Translations under genes and position numbers: made by a program
Shown: piece after piece, positions 48,923 through 61,700 of the stretch
Layout of the letters: the number at the start of each line of letters is the position of its first letter
Position numbering within the stretch: the first letter of the stretch is position 1
Assembly: GCA_950295325.1 (NCBI GenBank)
Contig: OX485803.1
Location: forward strand, 1,240,001 to 1,304,000
Source: Polytrichum commune
Taxonomy: Eukaryota; Streptophyta; Polytrichopsida; Polytrichales; Polytrichaceae
Reading direction: 5' to 3'
Length of the DNA: 64,000 nucleotides
The notes under the pieces: model-generated
What the model was told of the DNA's origin: nothing
Database searches by the model: none
The model's input: the letters and a program-made list of their open reading frames with translations, nothing else

Positions 48923-50760
48923 TTTGACCTCAGGCTAGGGCTCATATCACTCTTCTTCACTTAGGTCATGATAACACCATGCATGCATGCCGTTTTGTCA
49001 CTAGTATCATTCCCAGCTCTCATTTTTTCACATTTTTTGATCCTCCTGCCATCACATTCAACAAACTCCAATCAGCCTACCCAATGTGATAGTATTTATC
49101 TTCTTATCATGACTTAAAACAAAATTTTTTTTTTGGGGGGGGGGAGTTAATGTGCCCAAAAAACCTAATGAAATCCCTTCTACTTCATTTCAGGCAGCTT
49201 GGGAGGGATTAGTGATTTTATGACCAGCTGCAAGTGTTTATTAACTGTTTTCTACTTAAACAAACCATGCCATGAGATCAAGAACTAAACAAGAATGTAA
49301 ACCGATTCCCAAACTGTCGTCAAGCACTGAACGAAATCGTCCAACGATAAATTCCGAGGTTTGATCTTGTTGATCCGAGGTTTAGATGACGCTCATTGCT
49401 GACGATTAATGCATCTTAGTAGCATCTCAAGGGTTTCCCAAAATCCGGTTACACATTATAGAGCAACTCAAAGAAACTGTCAACTCAGGCTTCTTCTTCT
49501 TTTTTCCCAAGATTTGACATGATTTTCTGATATGGCGCTCACATCAGGTTTGGCACTGACGTTCACTTAACCTTAACGCCAAGACAAAATTACATACCCA
49601 GAACCTTGAGCTCATCACACTCTCAATTGCAAAGGTCTCACAATCCCTTGACTCTAAATTGCGTGAATCAGGGAACTGCATTAGACTATGGAAACTCAAA
49701 AAACTCAAAACCCCAACATCAAAGTCTCACATTGATTATCTTCTCTCATCGATCACAGGGAGCTTCAAGTTAACCCATTGAAGCTCCCTTCGATGCCATT
49801 ACAAGCTCCTGTTTAGCTCTAAAATCACATTCAGAGGTTCAAATATGGACATGTAACCTTGAAACCTTGCAAAGTAGTCTAATAGCTATAAAAGCTCCAA
49901 ATGTGATCAGCCATTTTGGGTCAAGGAGCTCTCACTACCATAAACCCCACATAGAACCTAATCACCCATGTCTTCCATTCATCATTCATCTTACGGGCCC
50001 ACCCTTTGATCACCTTAACCCTCCCTCCCTCCTTCCCAAAAATTACTCTTTAAATTCCAAATCCTAAATCCTGAAATTAACTCTAAATCCCAGAAGAAAT
50101 TTCAAGCACACGCTAGCATCAGCTCAACATGGAGCAGAAGATGGGATCCAAGAAAACCCACAATGCAACAAGAGTTTAACAACAGGCTATGATGATCTGG
50201 GACTTTAAAAAATAAAATATACACTCAATCGTTTGATGTTGCCTCCCAACTTTGTACCACTTCGAAGTCAAGAGGAAAAACCCACCAAAGATTTGGGTCA
50301 GGTGCAAGTGGGAGAGGAGAAGATGAAACACTTGATCTGCAGAGTGGGGGAATTTGTGTAGTGAATCTTTCAAGTCTGCATTGGTGAAACCCAGAGCCCA
50401 ATCCGCATCCAAATCGGAATCCAAATCCGAATTTCATACACCTCCGGTTGCGGAAGGCGGGAGCAAGCCCTAAACTACGAGAGGAATAGGAAAAAGTTGA
50501 AGAAGAAGTTGAAGAAGTGGCAGATGAATTGTTTGGAAGAAGAGGAAGAGTTCAGCAAACATTGGGAATGGAAGATGAAAAAGAGAGGAGGAGGAGGATG
50601 ATGAGGATGATGATGGTGATGATGGACATGAGGGTTGGGTTTGGTTTGGTTTGGTTATTGTTGTTGTTGTTGTTGTTGTTGGAGGGGCTAACTTTCCACC
50701 GTTTCCTAGGTGCCCATCAACCGCATGCGCACACATGTCCATGTTGCAGGTCCCACGTCA
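48923..50760 (-). promoter_or_regulatory. ATRX: 5' UTR (probably with an intron) and promoter side of ATRX
   Basis: Read on the minus strand, 50700-50440 is pyrimidine-rich (CTT/CTC runs) and then has TTTAGGGCTTGC, a composition usual for plant transcription start regions. Between it and the start codon at 48922 there is no sustained coding frame. A leader exon near 50.4 kb joined by a leader intron to the start-codon exon is the simplest reading. Splice sites are not assigned. A CAACAA-type trinucleotide tract lies at 50651-50682. Low-complexity runs within include a G run at 49135-49144. Confidence 0.45.
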
Positions 50761-51864
50761 TTTCTCAGTCATCACATGTAACTTTGTCTACACCACATCT
50801 CATCAGTTGTTTGGTTTGCTGATGGATTTTCACTCCCCTCTCCTCCCCCCCCCCCCCCCTCCTCTTTAATGCATATTTTATTGTAATTTCAAGAAAATGA
50901 ACGTTAAAACTTATATAGATGCGTGTGGTAATAAGGAAAATAGAAACGCTTTGGGTATTGAGGTTGTTGGAAGAATTGTTATCTTTTTCTTTTGCCTTGC
51001 CAATATTGATCAATCAAGCACACACATATGTTAGTGTTGCAGGTCCCTCGTCGATTGTTATTTACTACAAGTAACTTCTTCTACATCGCAACACATGAAT
51101 CGTTTGCTTTGTTCTATATGGAAATTTTAGTTTGGTTAGGAAAATGGTTCCAAATCTTCTTAGATGCAATGAAGAGGATGATTAACATGAGGAATGTGAA
51201 AGAAATTGATGTTGTTGGAGAGAATTTTTCTTTTTCTTTTTTCAAATATCTCCTAAGTGTCGATTTCTTTTGCCCCGTATCATCTCTTGGTCATTATGAG
51301 TAACTTCAACAATACATCATGTGGGTCGTGCGTTTCATTGTTTGTCCCCCAAACGTTTGTTCCAATTCCCTTAAATGGGTGTAATTGAGATGCAACAAAA
51401 TGAAGACGTGGAGTGATGATGTGTTGAATGATCAAAGTGTGTGTGCAAGCAACCCACCTTCACATGTATCTTTGATGCTTTAGGGTTACATATAACGCAA
51501 CGTCATAGTAGTATATGCATGTATATTTGGCAACAAAAGAACTCGGGAGAATGGTTACAAATGCATACGTGAAGGAAGACAACCACTAGAGTACCAATGC
51601 AAGTTGTGCTACATTCACCAATCACAATAAGCTCATGCATAGGACAAAGAACACATGTGTAAGTATTAGGGTTTGTACCCTTGTTCATAGTCACAAAGGG
51701 AATGTAATATCCATGGCAATTGTTTGTAGGTTCAAATCCATTAATATTGTGCGTATGACTAAAACCTCCAAAACAAATAATAAGGATCTTTTGTGCACAT
51801 GAAGCTTCAAGGTGAAGACCTTACATGGTGTAATATAATTATTCATAAAGTGAAGTAGATGAAA

Positions 51865-52270
51865 TTATGGGATTGGTCCCAAACCTTGAGTTTGTGAGAA
51901 CTAACACAAAGTCACCCAAGTTTTCTTAAGAGTGGTGTCGGCCTATTAAAAACAAGTTTTTCTAGTTTGTTATATCAATATGGATGGGCCAAGTTAGCTT
52001 TTAATAGGTTAATTTGGAATTTAGTTCAACAGATCCCATTCACATAATCCTATCTTAGATCATGTTATTCGTGTCAACGTTTGAGAGTGGAGAGAGGAGG
52101 TTCCAAAGGTTTCACCCAACTTTCAAAATATGCTCCAATGCACAATGAGTTGACAAGCTAACATGCTCTTAATTTTGATTTGTTTTTTAAAATCAAAAAT
52201 CAAAGAAGGGTCAAAGCTACGCTTTCGTCCCTCTTTGAGGGATGTTGAGGATAACTCTAATGCTTCTATA
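51865..52270. repeat. Repeat family E copy upstream of ATRX
   Basis: This is the direct partner of the intron 17 copy, with AAAGTCACCCAAGTTTTCTT, GGTGTCGGCCTATTAAAAAC, AGATCCCATTCACATAATCC and GACAAGCTAACATGCTC. It ends GAGGATAACTCTAATGC, a terminus reminiscent of MITE family A. Confidence 0.6.
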
Positions 52271-52405
52271 ATAACTCATAGCCAAAACGATTACAATAGA
52301 AGGTTGCACCACATAGCTTGAACATGAAGTTTACCTAATAGTATATCTTCCACCATGAGGCCTTTATCAACACTTTCTACACTTGTTGCTCCAACAAGCT
52401 ATGGA

Positions 52406-52419
<14 letters not shown>

Positions 52420-52473
<54 letters not shown>
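52420..52473. repeat. (GT)n followed by (GA)n microsatellite
   Basis: A short GT run (from about 52405) passes directly into a GA run of more than 50 bases. It is low-complexity and non-coding, although long Leu-Ser and Thr-His frames appear on the opposite strand. Confidence 0.95.
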
Positions 52474-52476
<3 letters not shown>

Positions 52477-52895
52477 ACCTTGATCATAGATGCGAGCTCA
52501 TATGTGAACCATAACGGGTCTATTGCAATGGATCCCATAACATTTGTTTTGCAATATAGGTTTTGATGTGTGGATGAAGCTTGTTCAAAGCTTTCCAAAT
52601 TATATCCAACTTTAGACTAAGTTTCTTGATAACAAATTTATTTTCAACATCATGGACTTAGTTTGCAATGGCATTGAACAAATCAACATTTATTTAATGA
52701 CCAACTATTATAATACCAACAATGATCCTTTCCATAAAGCCTACATTTTCAAGCATGTTCACCTCAAAGGTTTGAAAGCAACACAACCTCAATAAGCATG
52801 CACCTCCACGATGCAACACATGTAAAGAGGAGTTGCTCACATTATGTTAAAAGTCATAGCATGCCCAAACTTATTGTTGTGGGTGACAAGGAAAA

Positions 52896-53013
52896 GGCTC
52901 CTACCAACAGGGGTCACTTTTAGCTCTAGTTTGGCCAGTGATAACCACTAGATGTAACCAATGTGGTAGGAACCGTTCACTACTGGCCAGCACCAATGGG
53001 TGTGGATGGGCTA
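52896..53013. mobile_element. MITE family H, distant truncated copy in opposite orientation
   Basis: Read on the minus strand from 53013 this has TAGCCCATCCACACCCATTG, GGCCAGTAGTGAACGGTTCC and GGTTACATCTAGTGG, matching the 5.3 kb copies at most positions. The far terminal repeat is missing. Confidence 0.75.
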
Positions 53014-55004
53014 TTAGTCAATGTAGTGTGATACCTTGGTGGGATATGCCTATAAAAACAACCAAGACATGGCTTAGGAAACTATTGAACGTGTGGACAA
53101 GGCGACTTGCACCTATCTCCCCTTGAAGGTAGACTCATAGGTTTTCAAATGGTTGGTTGGAACAATATGATTCGTACAAATAACCTCAATTATTGGTGGG
53201 ACCATATCAACAATACACGCATCAAAATATATGCTAAAGAAATCAATCATCCAAGCATCAATTTAACCTTACTTGCCTCAAGCTTACATTTCACATGAGA
53301 TTTGCGTTCCAAGCCACCCAAACAAATTATGAAAAACTCCATACAACTTTAAACTTTTTGTAGTGAAAAATCAACAAACATGTGTTATAGCTGAAGAGAT
53401 GTGGTCCACCTAATTGTAAAGGGATGATTGTAATAAATATATAATGATTCAAAGAATATTACATACAAGTCGCGGAGAAGGGGCAACGACATCCAATGCT
53501 ACAGAACGTAGTGGTGAGAAAACAGAAGACCCTTTCTCTACTCACTTAACATGCAATAGCATTAGAACTTTAGTAACCTTGACCGAACCCACACAAGTTT
53601 CGTTTAAACGTGCATTCAAAAATTGAGGAGCAAATCTTCACCACACAATCCATGCTAATTATAGAAGGCCAATATGACATTGAACACTCCCTCAAAATGG
53701 TCCACAAGCATTTGGGGAAGAAAGAAGGGGATTGGAATCGGGTGGGTCCCTTCCTCCTTCTTCCTCAAAGAGTAGTCCGCCGGATTGTTGTCTTTTGGGT
53801 GGATGATTGATGAAACCTATCCCATGTTCTTCGAACCTTCATCCTTTATATTGGAGGTAAATTTCACAATTGGGATTCTAGTAAAATATTAATAACAATC
53901 AATGTGGGACGGTTCACGCAAAAATGTTCTCAGAATATTCTCATTTTGAACAAACACGCAATTCATCAAAGTCCGACTCTTTCTTCCAAAAACAAGTGGA
54001 GGTTTATGATGCTATGGTTATCATGTTGTGATGAAGTATGTTCATTCAAGGACGTAGTCTATTGTCATATGCTCTATTTGCACTTGTTTATGGAGGTTTC
54101 GTTCATTCCTGGAAGTTTTTAACATCGTTTTGTTTTCTTTGAGCTAGGTGGAAGCAAAAAGCGACAAAGCGGGGGGACCGCCAATGTTGAACCGGTTGAG
54201 TTTGAGAAATAACCAGTTGAATTTCAAGACTTTAATAAAATTACCATTCGTTTAAGAGGAATGCATGGCATATATCTCAAATTGATAAAGGAAAAACTGG
54301 AAAATCACAACTTTGGAAAATCACTAGGATTTTGACCAGTTATGCCCAAAATCCTCCCCGGACACTGGGAGCCGCAAGGGTTGAACTTTATGGCTTTATA
54401 AATCTTATTGTCATGTAGTGATATTGGAATCACAGTACTCCTTTACTAAGATGAATTCACAATAGTGCAAACTCAATTTCATGATTTCCGACCTAATTTA
54501 GCCATAGGTGTTGCCAATCTCATTGGTTTCATGAACCAAGTTCACTATATAGGCAACCAATTTCACTAAATGTTGTGAACAATTTCATGATTTGGTATCC
54601 ATATTTACAATTGTGTCCTTTCCACGAAATACCTCCACATGATGGCCAATGACACCTCTACCCTTGTGCCATAAATCTTTACCCCCCACACACACACACA
54701 CGTGCGCGCAGGTGCACGTAGCCAATGTTGTGATTGCTTTGCTGGAAAAAGCCATGCTAGCAATTTTTGGTATTCCTTGCAAAACCACACTATTTATTCA
54801 CAACTTTCAAATTTTGATTTCATGAATTGTATAACTTTATTTCACAAATAACAATACACCATGTATTGTATAAGATTTTCCTATTCGCACCCCACAACTA
54901 GCTCTACCAAAACCGACATCAGGGCTAGAGGCTTATAAATAAACACGAAACAAAGAGGAATTGATAAACAACGAGAAGGCAAAGAATGCGAAATGAGGAT
55001 CGCG
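53014..55004. other. Intergenic, no gene seen
   Basis: Short frames only. It has one alternating purine-pyrimidine tract (CA repeat followed by CGTGCGCGC) at about 54684-54718. Confidence 0.45.
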
Positions 55005-55220
55005 AGAAGTTGACGAGTTGACAATACAAAAATCACAACGTGGAATTTTTTTATTTATGAAATTGATTTGGAAGATTCATGAAGTTGCTAGACGTAAAAG
55101 TCCATTATCATGAATTAAGGTGTGTCACATGTCAAGTCATTTTTGAAGAATCATGAAGTAATTTAGAAGGTTCATGAAATTGGTAGAACACTTTGTAAGC
55201 ATTGGTTGGAGGTACATGAA
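55005..55220. repeat. Dispersed repeat family G, copy 2
   Basis: Same-orientation partner of 10880-11105, about 44 kb away. Divergence is moderate, with small indels. Its parent element is not identifiable here. Confidence 0.65.
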
Positions 55221-55714
55221 CTACATTTTCATCAATAGATGAAGTATAATACTTCATCTATTGATTTTCCTTACACCTTTTACCTCATTCATTCTTACAT
55301 TGGTTAAAACTTGGTGACCCTCTCAAATCCAACATAGAGTTCTAAAAGTAGTATATGAAAAACATATTAACAGTTGAACATAATCCAATACAACACTAAA
55401 CAATTGATGTAGTTTGACATGTTTATGGAAGTTGTTTTCGTGATTTGTCATGTGGCATCAAGTGTCATGTGACATTCTATCTAGTGCCACCCAATGTGAC
55501 ATGCAATTAACATGGGTTGACATGATAAAATTTATGGGCCACACTAAATTGAATCTCTAATGTAGCCGAATAACATACATTTAAGATGTAAAGGGACAAA
55601 GCTATTTGGAGACCTTTTGACAACATGATAACACTTCATGTGATTGGTCATAAATGTAACATACATTTATTTCGGAATTAGAACTAAAATGTCACGACAT
55701 TAGAATCTTGACAT

Positions 55715-55888
55715 AGTTCTCAAGTGCAACTTATGATAGTAAAGTGTGTTGGGTTTTGACAATACCTAGATGTACATAGTTGGGGGAGTTATACATGTGA
55801 ACAGTCACAACACCTATCAAGGGAAGAGCAAACAAGAAGATGGAAGGATGAAAGCCCCAACAAAGTTTTCGTGGGACACGCTATTTTT

Positions 55889-55926
<38 letters not shown>

Positions 55927-56105
55927 TATTTAGTATATTACCATTGTTCTCAAGTGCAAATTATGATAGTAAAGTTTGTTAGGTTACATTACCTAGATGT
56001 ACGTAGTTGGGGGAGTTATATAGGTGAATGTTCACAACACCTACCGTTGGAAGAGCGAACAAGGAGAGGGCAAGATACAAATCCCAACAATGTCTTTGTG
56101 GAATG
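55715..56105. repeat. Tandem duplication, period about 226 bp, separated by a (TA)n run
   Basis: TTCTCAAGTGCAACTTATGA and ACCTAGATGTACATAGTTGG, followed by GGGGGAGTTATA, recur near 55945 and 55991 with small changes. A TA microsatellite (55893-55920) lies between the units. Confidence 0.75.
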
Positions 56106-58159
56106 TATTAATTATTACTTAAGAACCAAACAAAATCCCTAGTTAGCGACTTTAGTTGGGACCAATTAACAACCAACATGTTGGGGACGGGTTGGGGTCA
56201 TGATTTTACTATTACCCCCTCGGTAGGTGTTAGGAAACCAAATTGAAGTTGTACCACCAATCTACCTTTTCATAAAACAAGGGTGATATAGTAAGGCTCG
56301 TCAATAGTAGAAGTAAAGGCCCTCTCATCATTGCATTTAGTGGTAACATTCAAATCATGAAAGCATGTGTGATCTCCACCATCTCAAGTGTCACTTTCAA
56401 CCATGTAAAACCATCATATATTGAATCCGGAGGCTATAAGGGTGAGTTTTACACTAGGGTCCAAGATTGCAGAAACTCCAAAATCAAACACTCCAATTGA
56501 ATGAGAGCAAAGTTTTGAACACAAAAGGGTTTCTATTGTGGTTCGTATCTCAAGGTATTAAAATATGAATAAGTGCTTGTGACATCACTTTTTGTGAAAT
56601 CTTGACACTCCCCACTCGAGAAGACAATTATCATTATAGATTAAGAAGTTAATATTCAAGCTTAGGGTCTAGTCTTGAGTACGAAAGTAAGGTCCATCAG
56701 GTGGTGTTTCGAACCCCTACTTTCTTGAACATAAACCCAAATGCAGACCCACCCTAAGGATGCCTCAAGGTTTCGAGTTCAAAGTTCAAACCTACTCGTG
56801 AGGCGATGAAAGCCTAGCTTTGTCCTATCTTAGGGCGTGACTTGCAAGTCATGTACCCAAGATCAAACATTTATTGGGTCATGTTGTCACGTGCCACGAA
56901 TAAATACATTAATATTCTTAATTTGGAGAATACTTCCCAAAAAAACACAATGTCAAGTGAGTTGTGTAGCAAGACAACTTATGGTATTTGCGGTAATTAT
57001 GTTAGATGGTATAGTAGAAACCTATGTCATGTTAGTTGATCTATCCTAATATAATACTATTGTAATATTTATGGACCTTAAGCGTCATGGGGTTATCCAT
57101 AAAGGTCCAAGGCCAAATCTCTTGCAAATTACCATAAATTTTCATCCAATCCAACAACTTAATAAGAGAAATATGGACCTTTGATGATGGACATGACCAT
57201 ACAAATGGCATGGTTATGAATTTACAATTTACAATTTTAAAATAATTTTAAAATCGGCCATCACAGGTCCCACTTAATTAGATGATACCATAAATATGTA
57301 CATAGTATAATTGGGCAAAAGTGACTCCGCAAACAAAAAAAGGTCTTTCTCAACTTGTAGGGGTTAAAGCCCACTTTCAAGTAAGTAAGAAATTGCCCAA
57401 AAAAAAATGTGTACAATATTTTGGGCATGCAATGGTATCAAATCCAACAAGTTTTTGGAACACATAGGTCTTAAAATTATTCCACTACAAAGCAAGCTTT
57501 CAGTGGTTGATTCTTGAAGTCTCTTACCATCCCCATGTTTCCCTTTCGTGTCTCTTCAAAGCCTCCGCCTTCAAGTGGAGGAAAATGTATTAGTTCCAAA
57601 GCTTGTCATTGGTTTTTCTTTCTTTCTTTTCAATGTTCCTCAACCTCATGAAACCTCTCACTCCTTAGAATAAATGCGGTAATTACAAGTGATTTCAACT
57701 CGTGAGGTTGGTTAACCTAATCACAATGTTTTTGTTTTGGGGCGCATCACATGTACTTCAAGAGTGAGTACAATCATGGTTTGGAGTTTGAATTGCACTC
57801 TTTTCAATGTAAACAATATTTGAAGTGAACATAAAGTCCTCATGTTGTTAAGAATCCATTATCGGTCTTTGAATTAAGCTCAAACAACACAAGGATGATG
57901 TCTATGATTGTCAACACTTGCATGATTAAAGGGTTTCTTCGCACAATGACGTTCGGTTCCCATTTTCAAAACAACAAATCATGCCAACAATAATGTCTTG
58001 TACCAAATATTTATGTGTTACAACCATACAAACACTTGCCCCTACGCAATTACCATGAGAAACTTTACATGTTTATTTTCTTATAAAACATCATGGTAAT
58101 ACTTGTGTGGATGCTATCTTCCTCTACAAATAACATGCTTGAGGAGCCTCATTGCCCTA
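56106..58159. other. Intergenic, no gene seen
   Basis: AT-rich sequence with short frames and no recognised element, reaching the degenerate tandem units in front of the metallophosphoesterase gene. Confidence 0.45.
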
Positions 58160-58713
58160 CAACAAGCTTGTGAAGTAGATTCACTTGCACATAGGTCTAG
58201 AATGCAGAAATCTGAAGAGCATGGCAATTGTGTCCATGATGGAAGTGGTAGGCATGGGTAGGAAGACGACAATTTGCACGTGCAATGCAAATTATAGTTC
58301 ATACATGAGATCGTTAAGAACACGAGATGAACAATTATACACTAATAATACCTATGTATTTGTTGGGTTGGTGCGGAACTAATCATGGTTGAAGAGTGAT
58401 GCGCCATGCAACAAGCATGTGCAATCGCTTTACTTGCAAGAAGATCTTGAACGGAAAATATGAAAAACATGACGTGCATTTGAAGGATGAAGTTGACGGG
58501 TGTGGGCGAGATGGCAACGATGTTGACATACACAACTACAATGAAATATTGTACATGAGAATGTTGAGTAAATAAGATGATGATGTTATATATGACTTGT
58601 TTATACGACGGGTACATACATAAACAATCTTGAATAAAGCAAGCTTTGCTATGGATCAAGATCGTGAGGTTGATTTACTTGCAAGGACATTTTGAATTGG
58701 AAATATAAACAAC
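58160..58713 (+). repeat. Two degenerate tandem copies of the metallophosphoesterase gene's 5' end
   Basis: Three related units of about 245-249 bp occur in a row, anchored on ACTTGCA at about 58183, 58432 and 58677. The third unit holds the real start codon and first codons of exon 1. The first two have the same order of motifs (TTGCA, a GAAAT/GGAAAAT segment, AACATG or GAGCATGGC, then TGGGT(G/A)GG(C)) but carry changes that prevent a long open frame. Shadow frames on the opposite strand also resemble each other between units, supporting common origin. Confidence 0.7.
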
Positions 58714-61700
58714 ATGGCGAGCGTGTCAAGGATAAAGGCAATGGGTGTGGGCGGGAAGGTGGCAATGTTGGCGCACGAGTATCCGTATCCGCACGAGCAT
58801 TCACGCCACGCTGTTGTGGCGGTGTTGGTAGCCACCTTGTTCTTCATCTCCACAGACAACATGCACATTGTGCTCCACAAGCTCGACAAAAACATAAAAT
58901 GGTGGTCCATCTATGCGTTCCTCCTTGGCTTCTTCTATTTTTTCTCCTCACCCTTTATCGGGCGGACGATTCAACCAAGCTACTCCAACTTCAGCCGATG
59001 GTAATTAAATTACATCACCAAACACTTCACTCACACTATTACCACTATACAAATCATGCACAAACTTTAGCCAATGTTATATAGATTACATCACTGAAGT
59101 CTTTGAATACGCCGTTATAAAACCACAATATTTTGTAGAACGTTTTGCAAATCTACCACAACAAATCATTTGCAAATCTTTACATGATGCAAGTTATTGT
59201 GTGGGACTCATATGGTGGTAGTGCACATTTGATGGAGACTTTTGAATGTTCTTTGAGGACTACATGGATTATGGCATAGAGTGTGCATAGCTCTAGATAG
59301 GTAGGTAGGTAGATAGATAGATAGATAAACAAATACAATTAGTCAAACAATAATCAAAATGCTTGTCTCTAGTGTCTATAGAGTCATATTAAGTACACAT
59401 AGGGTTCACATTACTTAACATCATTACATGGGAAGAGCACATTCTTTTTTCCCTTGGGAATAAGCTTAGATGGCTACAATGCGGTTTTAGATTAATAAAT
59501 GCAGGACACATAATCTTCATTCGATTTTGACCCAAATCATAAGAAGATGGAGTAATTATAAAAGAGAAGAACATAATAGCATTATGCAACATTCAACATT
59601 TGTGATCTTTCTATATCGGATTTGAAAATGGAGTATGTATGGTGGAATGCTCGGTGTACACTCTCAATCTCATGTTGTTTGTTAGATCATCCATGAATAA
59701 AGTTGAGTTGTTTTGAAATAAAATCACGTGCATCCATGGCCTCACTGTAACATTACCACACCATTGTGGGCGTTGGGAATGTAACCATGAGATGTTGGGA
59801 GTTTGATTTGAATAGGAGTCTTCACGCACACGGTTTCGCATCCCATGGTTATATTCTTAGGACGCACATAACGAACACACATTACTTAGTAATGTTATAA
59901 CAAAGCATTTGTAGAAGCTATGAATAATGCTAAGCTTCATATATAAGAGGATTAACCTAGTGTTAAGTTATGTGTGTGTGGGGCAGGTATGTGGCATGGT
60001 TGTTGATCGCCGCCGTTTACCATTTGCCAAGCATCCGATCGATGGGCGTGGACGTGCGGATGAATTTATCGTTGTTTTTCACATTGTTCTTGGCCTCTGT
60101 TTTGGCCCTCTTCATCTTCCATGTTGTGTTTCTAGGTCTTTGGTATATAGGTCTCGCAGCTCAAGATGCAAATCGACTCCCCGAGCTCCTCACGGTCATC
60201 CAAAATTGCACGGTATGTTACTTAACCCTAACATTCATTTCATTGGCACGTTTTAGGGTAGGTCTAATCACATTGGCTCTGCGTTCGAGAAACTTGGGGT
60301 CTAAAGTACTCCTTACCTTTATCCTCGAGCTTTTAAGGGAAGCCGCACACATTCAAAAACGTCGGTTTGGAAATGGAGTTTGGTAAGTCAAGATAAAAGG
60401 GGTTTGACTTTGATATGTACCTAATATCAAGGAGCTTGATTTCAAGGTTGGTCCCTCTTTAATTGGGTTAAAACATTTGTTTTCAACTCTGATTGAAGAC
60501 ATCGGTTTTGTAAGGTTTAAAATCTCCATTTTTTTTTTATTAAAGCTAGAGCCGGACAATTTGAACCAAAAAAAAGAGGGACCGACCTTGAAATCAAGCT
60601 CCTCGAAATTAGCCATGTGTTAAGGCCACCATGTTTTTACCTTGGTCCACCAAACTATGTTTTAGAAGCAATGTTTTCGAACATGTTTGGCTTCCACATG
60701 TATCGAGCATCTTGGGAAAAGAGTATCTCTATCAAAGGTTTAGAAATTCATGATATGGCTCTTTGACCAAAAATTGACCACTTTGTGGTCACCCAAGCGT
60801 TTAAGGGTTAAACTTTGGTTTAAAAGTATTGGATCTTGATGTAAACACGCTTTTAATGCCATTCACAATTTGCAGTTGTAAAAATTGATTTGGATTTGGG
60901 GCCATGGCCACTTTTTGTGAACTCAAATTCAAATACTTTTGCATTTGAGACCACGTTGCTTTTATTCAGAGATGCTACAAGAATTAGTTAGTATGCATTG
61001 GTTTAAACTTGACCTCGACACAAGGAACTCACACTTGAATATGTGTAGGTGATAAGTATGTTCAACACTTTGGTGCCGAAATGTTGTTTGTCTTAAGTGA
61101 CACATAGATTTATGTAGAGATTCCAACTAATCCAACAATGGCACATAGAATTCTGCTTAGAATTTGAGTGAATTTGAGATTTATGTGTACATGCACTAAA
61201 CTCAGTGGGTGTTGTGGACATTTGTATAGTGTCATTTATCATGGGCAATTCAATAGCGTATCCCACACTATAAACTCAAAACATAAGTGCATATGTAATG
61301 TTGTTAGTCTTTTCCATTCATGGTTTAACCTTTTTTAATATGAAGGTCTTGCCACCCTTTGTGAGGAGAACATGTTTTCTTTCTCAAAATTTGATCCTAC
61401 ATGGTTTGACCGTGATTCTAGAATAAAAGTGCAATATATACATCATTGAAACAATTTCAACATGAATAAAAGAGGATAGGAGAAAAACAGTCGATTTTAT
61501 CACATCTACAAAGATAATGAAATTCATAGGCCAAGTAATTTTATGTATAGAATTAATTATGTTGTTATAATTTGTGTGGGGATTGTAGGTCCTTAGTATC
61601 GCATGTTGTGTTTTCTATAGCCATTGTGGCAACCAAGTGCCGCCGCAACCACAAACATTATGGACCCGGACCCTAAACCCTCTCACTCGAGACACACCCG

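Noticed and set aside
50517-50742. Open frames of about 90-100 codons on both strands upstream of ATRX
   Set aside because: They come from GA/CT-rich and GTT-repeat low complexity; no family was recognised and the composition fits a transcript leader or promoter.
52377-52598. Minus-strand frame with Leu-Ser and Thr-His runs
   Set aside because: It is translation of the GT/GA microsatellite.
58114-58910. Three minus-strand frames with similar protein sequences
   Set aside because: Their similarity reflects the tandem DNA units; the true coding strand in the last unit is plus.
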